From Hofstenia miamia (lineage: Eukaryota; Xenacoelomorpha; Acoela; Hofsteniidae): 64,000 nucleotides of DNA. Positions 48,222 through 58,384 of this stretch are shown piece by piece. Under the pieces are notes generated by a model, which had not been told where the DNA came from, searched no databases, and saw only the letters and a program-made list of their open reading frames with translations. The stretch spans positions 439,746 to 503,745 of the forward strand of contig CABFPE010000402.1 of NCBI GenBank assembly GCA_900660155.1, given 5' to 3'. Each line of letters begins with the position of its first letter. Within the stretch, counting starts at the first letter, position 1. A program made the translations under genes and the position numbers.

Positions 48222-48643
48222 TACATCAAAAATCGTTCTTCATATTTACAATTGATAAAAAATATTCTAAACATTAAATAAAAGATGCTCTGTAAATTGA
48301 ACTTAGTACTTAATGACTACAAATCTAGCACAGTTAAATCTACAGGAAATTCAATGGTGGATACATGCAACAACTATCATTTGATGTAGTTTGGCCACCC
48401 ACTGATTCGGCCATAAAGAATTTGTCGATATACATCAAAAATCGTTCTTCATATTTACAATTGATAAAAAATATTCTAAACATTAAATAAAAGATGCTCT
48501 GTAAATTGAACTTAGTACTTAATGACTACAAATCTAGCACAGTTAAATCTACAGGAAATTCAATGGTGGATACATGCAACAACTATCATTTGATGTAGTT
48601 TGGCCACCCACTGATTCGGCCATAAAGAATTTGTCGATATACA
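48222..48643 (+). repeat. Two-copy 209-bp tandem duplication
   Basis: Bases 48,222-48,430 are repeated from 48,431 without any difference I could find and without an N between. Either a very recent tandem duplication or an assembly artefact. Confidence 0.85.
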
Positions 48644-48923
48644 ATCATTCTTATGTTGAAAACACTAATAATAAAATTCGTAAATTAGTGTTTATTTATT
48701 GCAACAAGTATTGTACCAAGAATACATATTTAAATCCCATGTTCTTGCGTTGATGAGATCTTTGTCAAGAAAAGGTAATCGAATATTAAATAAATTGCAA
48801 TCCAAAATTATTTGTGATTAATAAAATATTTTTGGTTATACACTGAAATTTTAAAGTTTACTTCTTGAACTTAACAATGTTAACGCCAAACAAGGATATA
48901 TCCGAAAATCAAAACATACATAC

Positions 48924-49137
48924 CCATTCGGGTAATGGTGAAACCAGAAGGCGGTCGTAATAAACGACGGACCCAGCATTCACGAACAATATCAAGCTCG
49001 TAGTTTTTGGCATGAATAAAAAGAACAAATGTAGAAGAAAACATTGCTCCCATAAGCTTTAAAGAACTCAGAGCTCCGTACAATTGAGGAAACCACGAAC
49101 AGCGCTTATTTGCTTCGATTAAACGTTGAAAAACCTC
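48924..49137 (-). CDS. STOX1: STOX coding exon 2
   Basis: 214 bases between acceptor CCTTAG-like TTTTAG/GAG and donor ATGG/GTATGT. It encodes EVFQRLIEANKRCSWF, corresponding to the vertebrate STOX1 segment with VFRAFRRANARCFWN, and later WVRRLLRPPSGFTI, corresponding to WRRRALRPPRGFRI. This is the conserved N-terminal region that precedes the winged helix. It enters at phase 0 and leaves with one base over. Confidence 0.9.
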
Positions 49138-50814
49138 CTAAAATATGTATATCATTTCTGGCAATAAGCATAATTATTCTAAACAATCACAAACAATGTT
49201 AAAATTGTATTACTATTTTATTACTAGTAAGATTTGAAGAAAATTTTGTAATATTTGGCATTTTGTAAACATTGTAAAGTATTAAAAAGAATATAGATAT
49301 TAGCTTTAAGACTATTTATCTGAACAATTATCCATAACCTCGATTTACTATAAGTGGATACCATCGGCATTGAATCAATCTTTTCTTAAAAAAGTTATTC
49401 TTGCACTTGAAATGTCGAAGATATATTTACAACTACTAGTAACCAAAATAATAGCAGGAATATTGAGCTCAGAAAGATTTTGCTCAGATTTTATTAATGG
49501 TTTTTGAATTATGCATTATGTTTAACAAGTATTAACTGGTGCCTGAATGATTGTAAAATGGTCAAATAAATGTGCAAAAAATTAAACAATTAACTACCTG
49601 AGATACAGATACAGGAAAATATTACTACTGATAAGATTTCGCTAATGTACAATGCAGATAATTCTATCCAAGATGCTTCAAATTAGTAAAATAAAGTCTT
49701 AATACTCTGGTTAGTTCCAGTATGTAGAATACTATGACTATAACTCATGATTGAGTGAACAGTTAAAATAATACCTGTATATGTATATAAATATCATTAA
49801 TATATGCATAAAATTTTTTTTGAAAAGTATATCATTTCATCATTTAAATGAAAACACAATCCATGTAAATCTATACCAATATGCATGCATTGATTTTTAT
49901 ATTTCTCAACTAATAGTGATGTTAATTGGAAAATTAGGCTTCATTTCTGAAACTACTATTTCTAATGTGTATAAATAATATATTAAAATTCTTAAAGATC
50001 TTTTTTTTGCTGATGAAGTCAATAACTAAGTGATTTAAAACTGATAACATTTTGAAGAAATGGCTAAAATGCAACTTTCAGACACTGATATCAATGTTTA
50101 TGTTTTACAATTGAGAAAATTTGGCTTCCTATGTATAATCAATTTTTAAAATTTTCTTAAATTAGTGTCTTAGACAATTTTTATTTGCTAATAAATAAAT
50201 TTTAAATATTTTCAAAAAAATAAGACCCTTGATTCCTAAACATATTCTCTGTCAAACACATATCGTTCACAATCTATTTTCCCTGTGTATATTCATGCCA
50301 ATTCCACTGTAATTTACAAATGAGCAATCAACAGTTGTCACCGTGAAATGAAACCTGTCATTATGGTTTCATATGCCTTATTCACTTATCAATTGTCAAG
50401 AACGTAATTCTCAATGAATCTTTGTATTGAATTTTTCGTAGAATTTTTTGTTGGAAAAATTTGATATGATTCATAATATTTGAAGTAAACAATGAATATA
50501 TTTTTTAATTAAAAAAGTAATTATGAACACAATTATTAGTAATTAAAAGTAGAAATTATATATATATATTGCGAAATGAAGATTCTTTCCGAACACAGTA
50601 AGCTAAAACCAGTTGATTTTTATTGCTCGCTGCCTCTAATAAAAGTAAACCAAGGGCTTGCATTTAACATAGGAAATGGACTCGGCATTAATAGACGAAA
50701 AATGAATGCATATTGTACATTTAGCTATCTACAAATTAAGATACATCAGGAAGTCCATTTACATCCGTTTGAACAGAGAATATGCTTTGCAAAAAATTAT
50801 AGAAAATTGGAAAC
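49138..50814 (-). other. STOX intron 1 (if exon 1 is right)
   Basis: AT-rich, with no other exon or element recognised. An 84-codon plus-strand frame at 50,576-50,830 shows no domain. Confidence 0.5.
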
Positions 50815-50988
50815 CTGTGGAGAATGTTGAAGATAAACACTTGGTGCATCTAAAACGTGCCATTCTTCTGAATCGCAAGGGTAGTCAGATTCAATGTCAG
50901 TTGATTTAAGAAACAAAGCCAGGCACCCCGGAAAGGCACCTGCCAATTTAAGTGGCCGTCCAACTTCAATGTCGTGAGCAGCTACCAT
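50815..50988 (-). CDS. STOX1: STOX coding exon 1 (probable)
   Basis: Begins at ATG 50,988 and would end at CAG/GTTTCC, a donor weaker than the others, in the phase 0 required by exon 2. The 58 codons include AGAFPGCLALFL, which resembles the LAPGSLALVL segment at the start of vertebrate STOX1. Intron 1 would be about 1.7 kb. The match is short, so another first exon further upstream is possible, and an AG just upstream (50,996-50,997 area) could mark a 5' UTR intron. Confidence 0.55.
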
Positions 50989-53900
50989 TACAGTCTAAAT
51001 CAACTTTTCGAAATAAGATTATGCACTAAAGTAAAAGCCAGAATTTAATTTAGAGCTGTCCTAAAAACCAAATCAACATTTTACTGAATTTTGATGAAAA
51101 TCACAAAGAAAAGTTACTGTATTTTCAAAAATATAATAATTTAATTCGTGAAAGCGTAAGCGTAACCAAATTACAAAAATGCTTTATTAATACAAAAAAA
51201 AGAGTATCAATATACTCCAATAATTAAGCTGATAGTGATGTGAATGTATTCCTTATCCGCAGCAGTATAAAAGCTAATATAAAACACCTGTAACACAAAA
51301 ATACAAATATATCCTTATAAAGAACTTTGTATTCCTAAAAAGAATAGTAACAACCAAAATTTATTATAAAACTTAAGTATTTTTACTAAATGTAATATTG
51401 TTCAAAATATATTTCGACTAAGAAACAAACATGTATATTGACTAAAATGATAGCAATTTCTTAGGATGGCTGGCTATATTAACATCGAATGAAAAACATC
51501 GAAAGATAATCCATTTAATGAAAATATCGAATCTAAGTTATCAAAAAATTTATTTAAAATTTAACTTTCTTGCAAATATATTTACATCAAATTTCCCCCA
51601 TGGCGGTATGATTTACCACTCTTACTTCATATGCAGTTATGAATTTTCTCTCCCTACATAAAAATTTCATAATTTGTCCAGGAATGCTATTTTGATTTTT
51701 GTGAATTTTCTTAATATTTTCATATGCTGATGTGTTCTGGGTTGTCTTATCACCATTTTCCTATTTCTTCATGAATTAGTGTGTTTTAGGGGGTATTTTG
51801 TGGGTAGGCCAGAGGTAAATTTAATCACATTATTGTATGAATTGCATAATAACAGCAAAGCTGTACTGCTGGTTGGCAAATCTATGTAAGTTTTTAAACA
51901 ATAAAATAAAATATAGGTGAGTGGAGAAGCTAAATCACAATCTCAGGCAAAATACATGTGTAAATATCATGTCTTTCAAATCAAATTCAAATTTTCAAAA
52001 TGTGTTTCAAAATCACCTCTAAGAAAAATAAGTTCAGGTGTGTATAACAAATATATTTTAATCCTTGAGATTTGATTAGGTAAGAAAAGCTGCCTCCTAC
52101 TTTTAGCCAGCAATGACTTAAAAAATATGTCATGGAATTCTACTAAATCCATTATATTTATAAGAATACTAATATTTTCAAAATTGATGCTGATAAGATA
52201 ATCACAGACACTTAAAAATGACCAATAATAATACAATTTAAAACAACTAATATATTATTTCTAGTTTCCTATTCTTCATAAAAGTCTTTGTATTGAGAAA
52301 TATTCATTAACCTCATTATTGAATATGAAAAAAACAATGTTTTATTGTAATTCCATATATGAACATTGAGTACATTGCATAAATGATAGTATTTTTTAGC
52401 TTAAATAGATTTAAATTTTCTTGTAAAGATTTTGCTTAGGAGCAAATTTGAAAATTAAGTTTGGATTTGCATTGTAAGAAATTTGAGAATATCAGTTGGT
52501 AATTACTACAAAAACTTAGAACTGAAAAGGATTAAGTTAATAACAATATTAACACAATGATTAAGGATTTTTTGAATGAATACTGATATTTTTTCATCAA
52601 AGTGATACCAAAGTGGGTTATTTTTAAAACAATATCACTGATGCTTAGACACAATGCTCTTAAAAAATATTTGATAACAATGTTTTGCTACAGCAATGTA
52701 TTGAAACATTTTGAATACATATGAGTTATTGTATCAAGTTGGAATTACTCAGTGTGAGTTTGAGTATTTTCATTTTGATTTGAAGCTCACATATAGTTTC
52801 TTAGAAAAACTTTTATGTTCTATTGAGACTTTCCAAGATGAAAATATTTTCCAGCAATTTATAAAGAAAATGAATTTGAAAATGATTGATTTTTTAACTA
52901 TTATAAGGGAGATTTTTATTTAAGCTTTAGTATAAATAATTTCTCTACCAACATTTTTCAATTAACACTTGCTAATTTGCTTAAATGTGAGTTTTAGGAT
53001 GCTGCTGAATAGACATCGTCATGTTTTAGTTGTAGTTGCCCTGATTATTAATATTTTACTTCACCCATAATTATCTTGATCAACTTGAGTTTTGATCATG
53101 CAATTTAAAATAAGTGAACTAAGAATGTACATTGCAAATACAAAGAAGGGAATCTAAATAGAAAGTCAGGTATTCCCAAACTTTTAATCTTTTATTAATT
53201 TATATTAACTGATATATTGAGCTATTATTATTTCTATTGAGAAATCTTAGTTTTAGATTCCTAAAAAAAGCTTTATAAACTGTCTTTAAGCAGTTGGAAT
53301 CATACATTTGATTGCTCACAGCATTTTATAAACACATTAGTTATACTTTATGTTGGTTTTATATCAAATTAGGTATTTGTTTGCATATAGTTTAAGTTTA
53401 TAATCAATTTTTATTATTAAATCTTGTCTTTATTATACTATTGTAAAAAAATTTTAAATGCAAGCTTAAAAGGGCTTAGAAAACTGGGATTTTATCAAAG
53501 CATGAACATCAGTGTCATGAGAGAGATGCCAACAGAGCTTAACCCTGTCGTTTTCTTTCATAGGCTAAACTTATAAAGATAAAAGTTTTTTAACAACTAA
53601 AGCTTGCATCTCATTTCAGCCTAAATGAAAGTATTTTGAAGAGCACAACTCTGTACTTTTCTGTCTATGACCATGCTGATTTTTGAACTTATAGGCTTTA
53701 TACATATTAAGCATTGTTGGCCTAAATTAGGAAAATCTATTATATTTTCATTATTTTCAAGTCTTTTTACTCTAGATGGAAACAATTTCTATATTAACCA
53801 ATCCAAGCATTATCAAAAATAGATACATTAGTGGTCATATTTTTCCAACATAAATTGCAAATTATCTTTATGTTTAAGAATAATATGAGAAAATATCTAG

Positions 53901-53999
53901 TAAACAAACTATGTGTGAGCACTGATTTGGCTAAGGCTTAATGTTAGAATATCATCTCAATTGAGTCTCAATTTTATAAAATTCCTTTTTTATCAAAAA
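50989..53999. other. Upstream flank of STOX, nothing recognised
   Basis: AT-rich. It would contain the STOX promoter and 5' UTR at its left end. I saw no coding region or terminal repeats; a 70-codon frame at 52,711-52,923 is not recognisable. Confidence 0.5.
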
Positions 54000-54119
54000 C
54001 CTTCATTGGCCATGATGTCCTCTCTAAAGACAGTTGATTGCACTCTCCAGCATCAAGAAATAAACCTATTACTCAATCTCCAAGAAAACCTCACAAGATC
54101 AAACCAAGTACAATTTTTT

Positions 54120-54741
54120 AATTTTAGGTAGCTCCATGTTTAGGAAATTATGATCCAAAACCATATTCAGAAACAAAGAGGTCTCTGTGCACTCGTATCT
54201 CAGCGCCTGCATATCTGAACTTCAACAGAGATTGTTGAAACTTTACCTGTAAACAAAAATTAAAACAGTCTTCATACAAATTGGTAGAAATGACATTCTC
54301 AAGAATCCAACCAACTCTGAAGCTAAGTTTTCAGGTCTTATTAAAATAATCAACCATATTTTTAGTCCTATTAATATTTTTCTTAGTGAAATGCCACCTT
54401 TTTGCAACCACCTTCTTCAATGCAACAATGAAGTAATAAAAGTCAAGATTATTTCTAACTTATCAGAAAAATTAAAATTTTCCATATTTAAATTATTTTC
54501 ACAGTTTTGTTTAGGACCAAAAGTCTTTAACAGTTGTCTCTTTTCAAAAAATGGCATTCATTTCTCACAGAATGGAATTGTAAAATTTGTATCCATCATT
54601 AAATCTTTCTTCAAGCCTCCATCTTATCACACAAATCAATTCCTCAAAGCAATACCAACAAATAACAGAGTCTTTGAAAGTTTTGCACCTCGATTATTGC
54701 CACCTTTTGTTACCAACCTGCCGCACCAGCCACTTGCTTGA
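54120..54741 (+). pseudogene. LINE-B ORF1, SGNH/GDSL esterase type
   Basis: GSSMFRKL near 54,128 corresponds to GTSMYRNL of LINE-C. HSYLSACISEL corresponds to HSYPGATIEEI, and IQIGRNDI to ITAGRNDV. The Asp/Ser-His end is seen as SKNGIHFSQNGI within the frame 54,391-54,741. Frames change at least once along the way. The same order and spacing as LINE-C ORF1 supports the assignment. Confidence 0.75.
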
Positions 54742-55207
54742 CCGTCCAGGGTACATAAATCATATGCTGCTGCACTTCATAACAATGCACCACCTTACTA
54801 ATTCATTCACCACAAATTGCTGTAACTCTGAAGTCACCGCCAGCATCATAAGTGATCTACTTCAACAGCTTAGATACTTTTTTATTAGCTATGTCGTGTG
54901 AATTATTATAGTTTTGTTTACAGACGCCCAAACTATGGAAAAATTACTAAAACCTTAAATTCAAATTGAAACTCAAATTAGTTTTCAAAGTAAAATTATT
55001 ACTCTTTACTTATATTTTCCTTATTTCGACTTTCAAATCCACTGAGAATGTCTTGCAGTACAGTTTTACTTCAATACATATAACTCAACTATTTGTTATT
55101 CAAAAACAGCTTTAACTTTCTCAACCAGGCACAATTGTTCTATCATAATTGATTTAAGAAAGTCATTTGTTATTTCTCTCATAATTTGCCTATTATTATC
55201 AGTATAT

Positions 55208-55231
55208 GGTATTGAGACTAATCCTGGTCTG
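55208..55231 (+). other. LINE-B 2A-like motif, altered
   Basis: Encodes GIETNPGL after a hydrophobic stretch (ISLIICLLLSVY). The last residue, which follows the skipped bond in 2A, is Leu instead of Pro, so ribosome skipping is not expected here. Confidence 0.65.
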
Positions 55232-55993
55232 ATTTTAAATTTTGAATCATACATCAAAAAATTGAACACCTGCTCAGATATTGTGAATTACATACATTTA
55301 AATTTTCAGAATCTAAGTATTAAAAATTTCGAATATAGGGAATTCATTTCAAATATTAAAAATGATTTAATTCTTGCAATTTCTGAAACATGGCTAAAAA
55401 TTGACGATATAGAAGGCACATGGTCTGTTAATGAAACTTTTGAACTATTTAGAAAGGATAGAGGTTTGAACAATATGTTAGGAAAATCAAAAGGTGGAGG
55501 TGTATTACTTTCAGTTCCAAAGTTATTCAGTCCCAAAATACACAATGATATTAAAAGTCCTAACACATCAAATTTTGACAGTCTATGGGTTGAAATTACT
55601 AATCCAATTATNGATTTTAAATTTTGAATCATACATCAAAAAATTGAATACCGGCTCAGATATTGTGAATTACGTACATTTAAATTTTCAGAATCTAAGT
55701 ATTAAAAATTTCGAATATAGGGAATTCATTTCAAATATTAAAAATGATTTAATTCTTGCAATTTCTGAAACATGGCTAAAAATTGACGATATAGAAGGCA
55801 CATGGTCTGTTAATGAAACTTTTGAACTATTTAGAAAGGATAGAGGTTTGAACAATATGTTAGGAAAATCAAAAGGTGGAGGTGTATTACTTTCAGTTCC
55901 AAAGTTATTCAGTCCCAAAATACACAATGATATTAAAAGTCCTAACACATCAAATTTTGACAGTCTATGGGTTGAAATTACTAATCCAATTAT
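55231..55993 (+). repeat. N-separated direct duplication in LINE-B
   Basis: Bases 55,231-55,611 recur from 55,613 with a few differences (for example CACCTGCTCAG against TACCGGCTCAG). One N lies between. It has the same form as the duplications at 2,121 and 12,240. Confidence 0.8.
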
Positions 55994-56125
55994 AAATTCT
56001 AAGTTTCAAAAACAATTATTAAATGTATCATACTGTCCGCATAAGAAATTTGCCAATTTTTTTATTCAACAACTAGAAGAATTATCACTTGCCTGTTCTG
56101 AAAGTAAAGATTTAGTATTTAGATA
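55262..56125 (+). pseudogene. LINE-B ORF2, endonuclease part
   Basis: Contains YIHLNFQNLS, ISETWLK, RKDRGLN, GGGVLLSVP, DSLWVEI and YCPHKK, in the order found in LINE-A and LINE-C. The N-terminal half appears twice around an N at 55,612. The frame stops where inverted LINE-B 3' sequence begins at about 56,121, just before the expected GDWN block. Confidence 0.8.
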
Positions 56126-57475
56126 AGATAAGATAAGAGATTCTATATTCAGATAAATGTTTACAATTCAATAACTGATAATTTATCTGAATAGCGTCAT
56201 AAATTACAAAAAAGTAACCAATCTACAAATCAACATACATTACAAAAAGTAACAATTCTTACAGGCTATGGATGAATTACTTTATATTGCAATTTTAATG
56301 ACGAGTTATCGTATAGTCATTGTTGTAAAATTTAAATCCTAACCATGATGTACCTAAAATATATTTTTGCTTAAGGAAGATTTTTAAACGNNNNNNNNNN
56401 NNNNNNNNNNNNNNNNNNNNNNNNNNNNNNNNNNNNNNNNNNNNNNNNNNNNNNNNNNNNNNNNNNNNNNNNNNNNNNNNNNNNNNNNNNNNNNNNNNNN
56501 NNNNNNNNNNNNNNNNNNNNNNNNNNNNNNNNNNNNNNNNNNNNNNNNNNNNNNNNNNNNNNNNNNNNNNNNNNNNNNNNNNNNNNNNNNNNNNNNNNNN
56601 NNNNNNNNNNNNNNNNNNNNNNNNNNNNNNNNNNNNNNNNNNNNNNNNNNNNNNNNNNNNNNNNNNNNNNNNNNNNNNNNNNNNNNNNNNNNNNNNNNNN
56701 NNNNNNNNNNNNNNNNNNNNNNNNNNNNNNNNNNNNNNNNNNNNNNNNNNNNNNNNNNNNNNNNNNNNNNNNNNNNNNNNNNNNNNNNNNNNNNNNNNNN
56801 NNNNNNNNNNNNNNNNNNNNNNNNNNNNNNNNNNNNNNNNNNNNNNNNNNNNNNNNNNNNNNNNNNNNNNNNNNNNNNNNNNNNNNNNNNNNNNNNNNNN
56901 NNNNNNNNNNNNNNNNNNNNNNNNNNNNNNNNNNNNNNNNNNNNNNNNNNNNNNNNNNNNNNNNNNNNNNNNNNNNNNNNNNNNNNNNNNNNNNNNNNNN
57001 NNNNNNNNNNNNNNNNNNNNNNNNNNNNNNNNNNNNNNNNNNNNNNNNNNNNNNNNNNNNNNNNNNNNNNNNNNNNNNNNNNNNNNNNNNNNNNNNNNNN
57101 NNNNNNNNNNNNNNNNNNNNNNNNNNNNNNNNNNNNNNNNNNNNNNNNNNNNNNNNNNNNNNNNNNNNNNNNNNNNNNNNNNNNNNNNNNNNNNNNNNNN
57201 NNNNNNNNNNNNNNNNNNNNNNNNNNNNNNNNNNNNNNNNNNNNNNNNNNNNNNNNNNNNNNNNNNNNNNNNNNNNNNNNNNNNNNNNNNNNNNNNNNNN
57301 NNNNNNNNNNNNNNNNNNNNNNNNNNNNNNNNNNNNNNNNNNNNNNNNNNNNNNNNNNNNNNNNNNNNNNNNNNNNNNNNNNNNNNNNNNATTTATGACG
57401 CTATTCAGATAAATTATCAGTTATTGAATTGTAAACATTTATCTGAATATAGAATCTCTTATCTTATCTTATCTA
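56121..57475. repeat. Inverted LINE-B 3' ends around a 1,000-N gap
   Basis: From 56,121 a GATAA tail, stem-loop and LINE-B 3' UTR and C-terminal codons read on the minus strand up to 56,390. N fills 56,391-57,390. From 57,391 the same 3' UTR, stem-loop and TTATC tail read on the plus strand. Both LINE tails point outward. The gap length of exactly 1,000 is a placeholder, so the true content and size are unknown. Confidence 0.85.
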
Positions 57476-58209
57476 AACCAAATAATTGAACATTTTAATA
57501 AGTATAATTTATTATCGAACACCCAATTTGGATTTCGCAAAAATTTTTCAACAACTGATGCACTATTATATGCTACTGAAAAATGGAGAGCATCCCTCGA
57601 TTCTAATAAATTTGTAGCTATAGCTTGTTTAGATCTCTCAAAAGCTTTTGATTTGATTATTCACAACATACTTATTGAAAAACTATCTTACATAGGATTT
57701 TCTTGTAATAGTAAGCAATTGATAACTAGTTACCTTAACCAAAGTTTCTAGAGAATTAAATTAAACGATATTTTTTCTGATTGGTTACCGGTTTACAATG
57801 GGGTGCCTCAAGGAACGATTCTAGGTCCTCTTCTTTTTAGTATTTATGTAAATGACATGCAGTCAATAACAATTTGCAATCTAATTCAATATGCCGATGA
57901 CACCTGCATCTTCAGCGATAATACATCAATGCACTTAGCAGTGGAATCAATAGAATTCAATTGCAACAAATTGTCAATCTATTTTTCAATGCATAATGAT
58001 ATGATAACTTCAATGACGTTTTGAAGAAATCTTTCATTAATGTCGCAATTCGAACCTGGAATTCGTTACCTAAAGAAATTAAAAGCATTGAAAAATTGAA
58101 ACCTTTTAAAAAGCGTTTAAAAATCTTCCTTAAGCAAAAATACATTTCAGGTAAATTATGGTTAGGATTTAAATTTTACAACAATGACTATACGATAACT
58201 CGTCATTAA
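57476..58209 (+). pseudogene. LINE-B ORF2, reverse transcriptase remains
   Basis: Contains NTQFGFRKNFSTTDAL, CLDLSKAFD, NGVPQGTILGPLLFS, and the catalytic YADD within LIQYADDT. It jumps after SIYFSMHND (about 57,998) to KKSFINVAIRTWNSLPKEI at 58,021 and ends WLGFKFYNNDYTITRH at 58,209. A stop lies before KLND, and the deletion removes the thumb and much of the C-terminal region. Confidence 0.85.
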
Positions 58210-58311
58210 AATAGCAATATAAAGTAATTCATCCATAGCCTGTAAGAATTGTTACTTTTTGTAATGGATGTTGATTTGTAGGTTTTTTACTTTTTTGTAA
58301 TTTATGACGCT

Positions 58312-58384
58312 ATTCAGATAAATTATCAGTTATTGAATTATAAACATTTATCTGAATATAGAATCTCTTATCTTATCTGAAACT
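58312..58384 (+). other. LINE-B 3' stem-loop and pentamer tail
   Basis: ATTCAGATAAAT (58,312-58,323) and ATTTATCTGAAT (58,346-58,357) form a perfect 12-bp stem with a 22-base loop containing ATCAGT near its start. ATAGAATC and a short TTATC tail follow. Identical stems occur at 56,147-56,192 (inverted) and 57,403-57,448. Confidence 0.85.

Larger units (their letters stand above)
38068..48923 (-). other. STOX intron 2
   Basis: About 10.9 kb with no exon recognised. It holds a CTCF-like motif (38,803-38,817), TTCAGT-rich clusters, a possible short inverted-repeat element (44,240-44,444), a gapped TA microsatellite (45,319-45,497), an R1 repeat copy and a 209-bp tandem duplication. Confidence 0.75.
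32015..50988 (-). other. STOX1: Storkhead-box (STOX) gene, six coding exons
   Basis: Gene model on the minus strand: 50,988-50,815, 49,137-48,924, 38,067-37,952, 34,224-34,070, 33,344-32,919, 32,321-32,015. All introns are GT-AG and every splice phase agrees, giving 1,392 bases or 464 codons with stop. Exons 2-4 hold the STOX N-terminal region (LLRPPSGFTI) and the winged-helix Storkhead domain (FIPL...VLC, LIKERKIYHTAEGYFLTTP). Exon 5 has the STOX motif SFSAQFPP. Vertebrate STOX1/STOX2 and Drosophila knockout are DNA-binding nuclear regulators; at about 463 residues this protein is about half the vertebrate length. Introns of about 1.7, 10.9, 3.7, 0.7 and 0.6 kb hold a hAT MITE and other repeats. 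The symbol stands for STOX1/2; orthology to one paralogue is not claimed. Confidence 0.88.
54000..58384 (+). mobile_element. LINE-B copy 2, interrupted
   Basis: A plus-strand CR1/L2-type LINE with an esterase-type ORF1 (about 54,120-54,741), 2A-like motif, endonuclease, partial reverse transcriptase, C-terminal end and a 3' UTR with stem-loop and TTATC tail. The middle is replaced by inverted LINE-B 3' ends around a 1,000-N gap (56,121-57,475). The part after YFSMHND jumps directly to KKSFINV, an internal deletion of about 250 codons compared with LINE-C. An N-separated duplication lies in the endonuclease. Confidence 0.85.

Noticed and set aside
50576-50830. 84-codon plus-strand frame with ATG
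   Set aside because: No recognisable domain, and it partly overlaps the better supported STOX exon 1 on the other strand.
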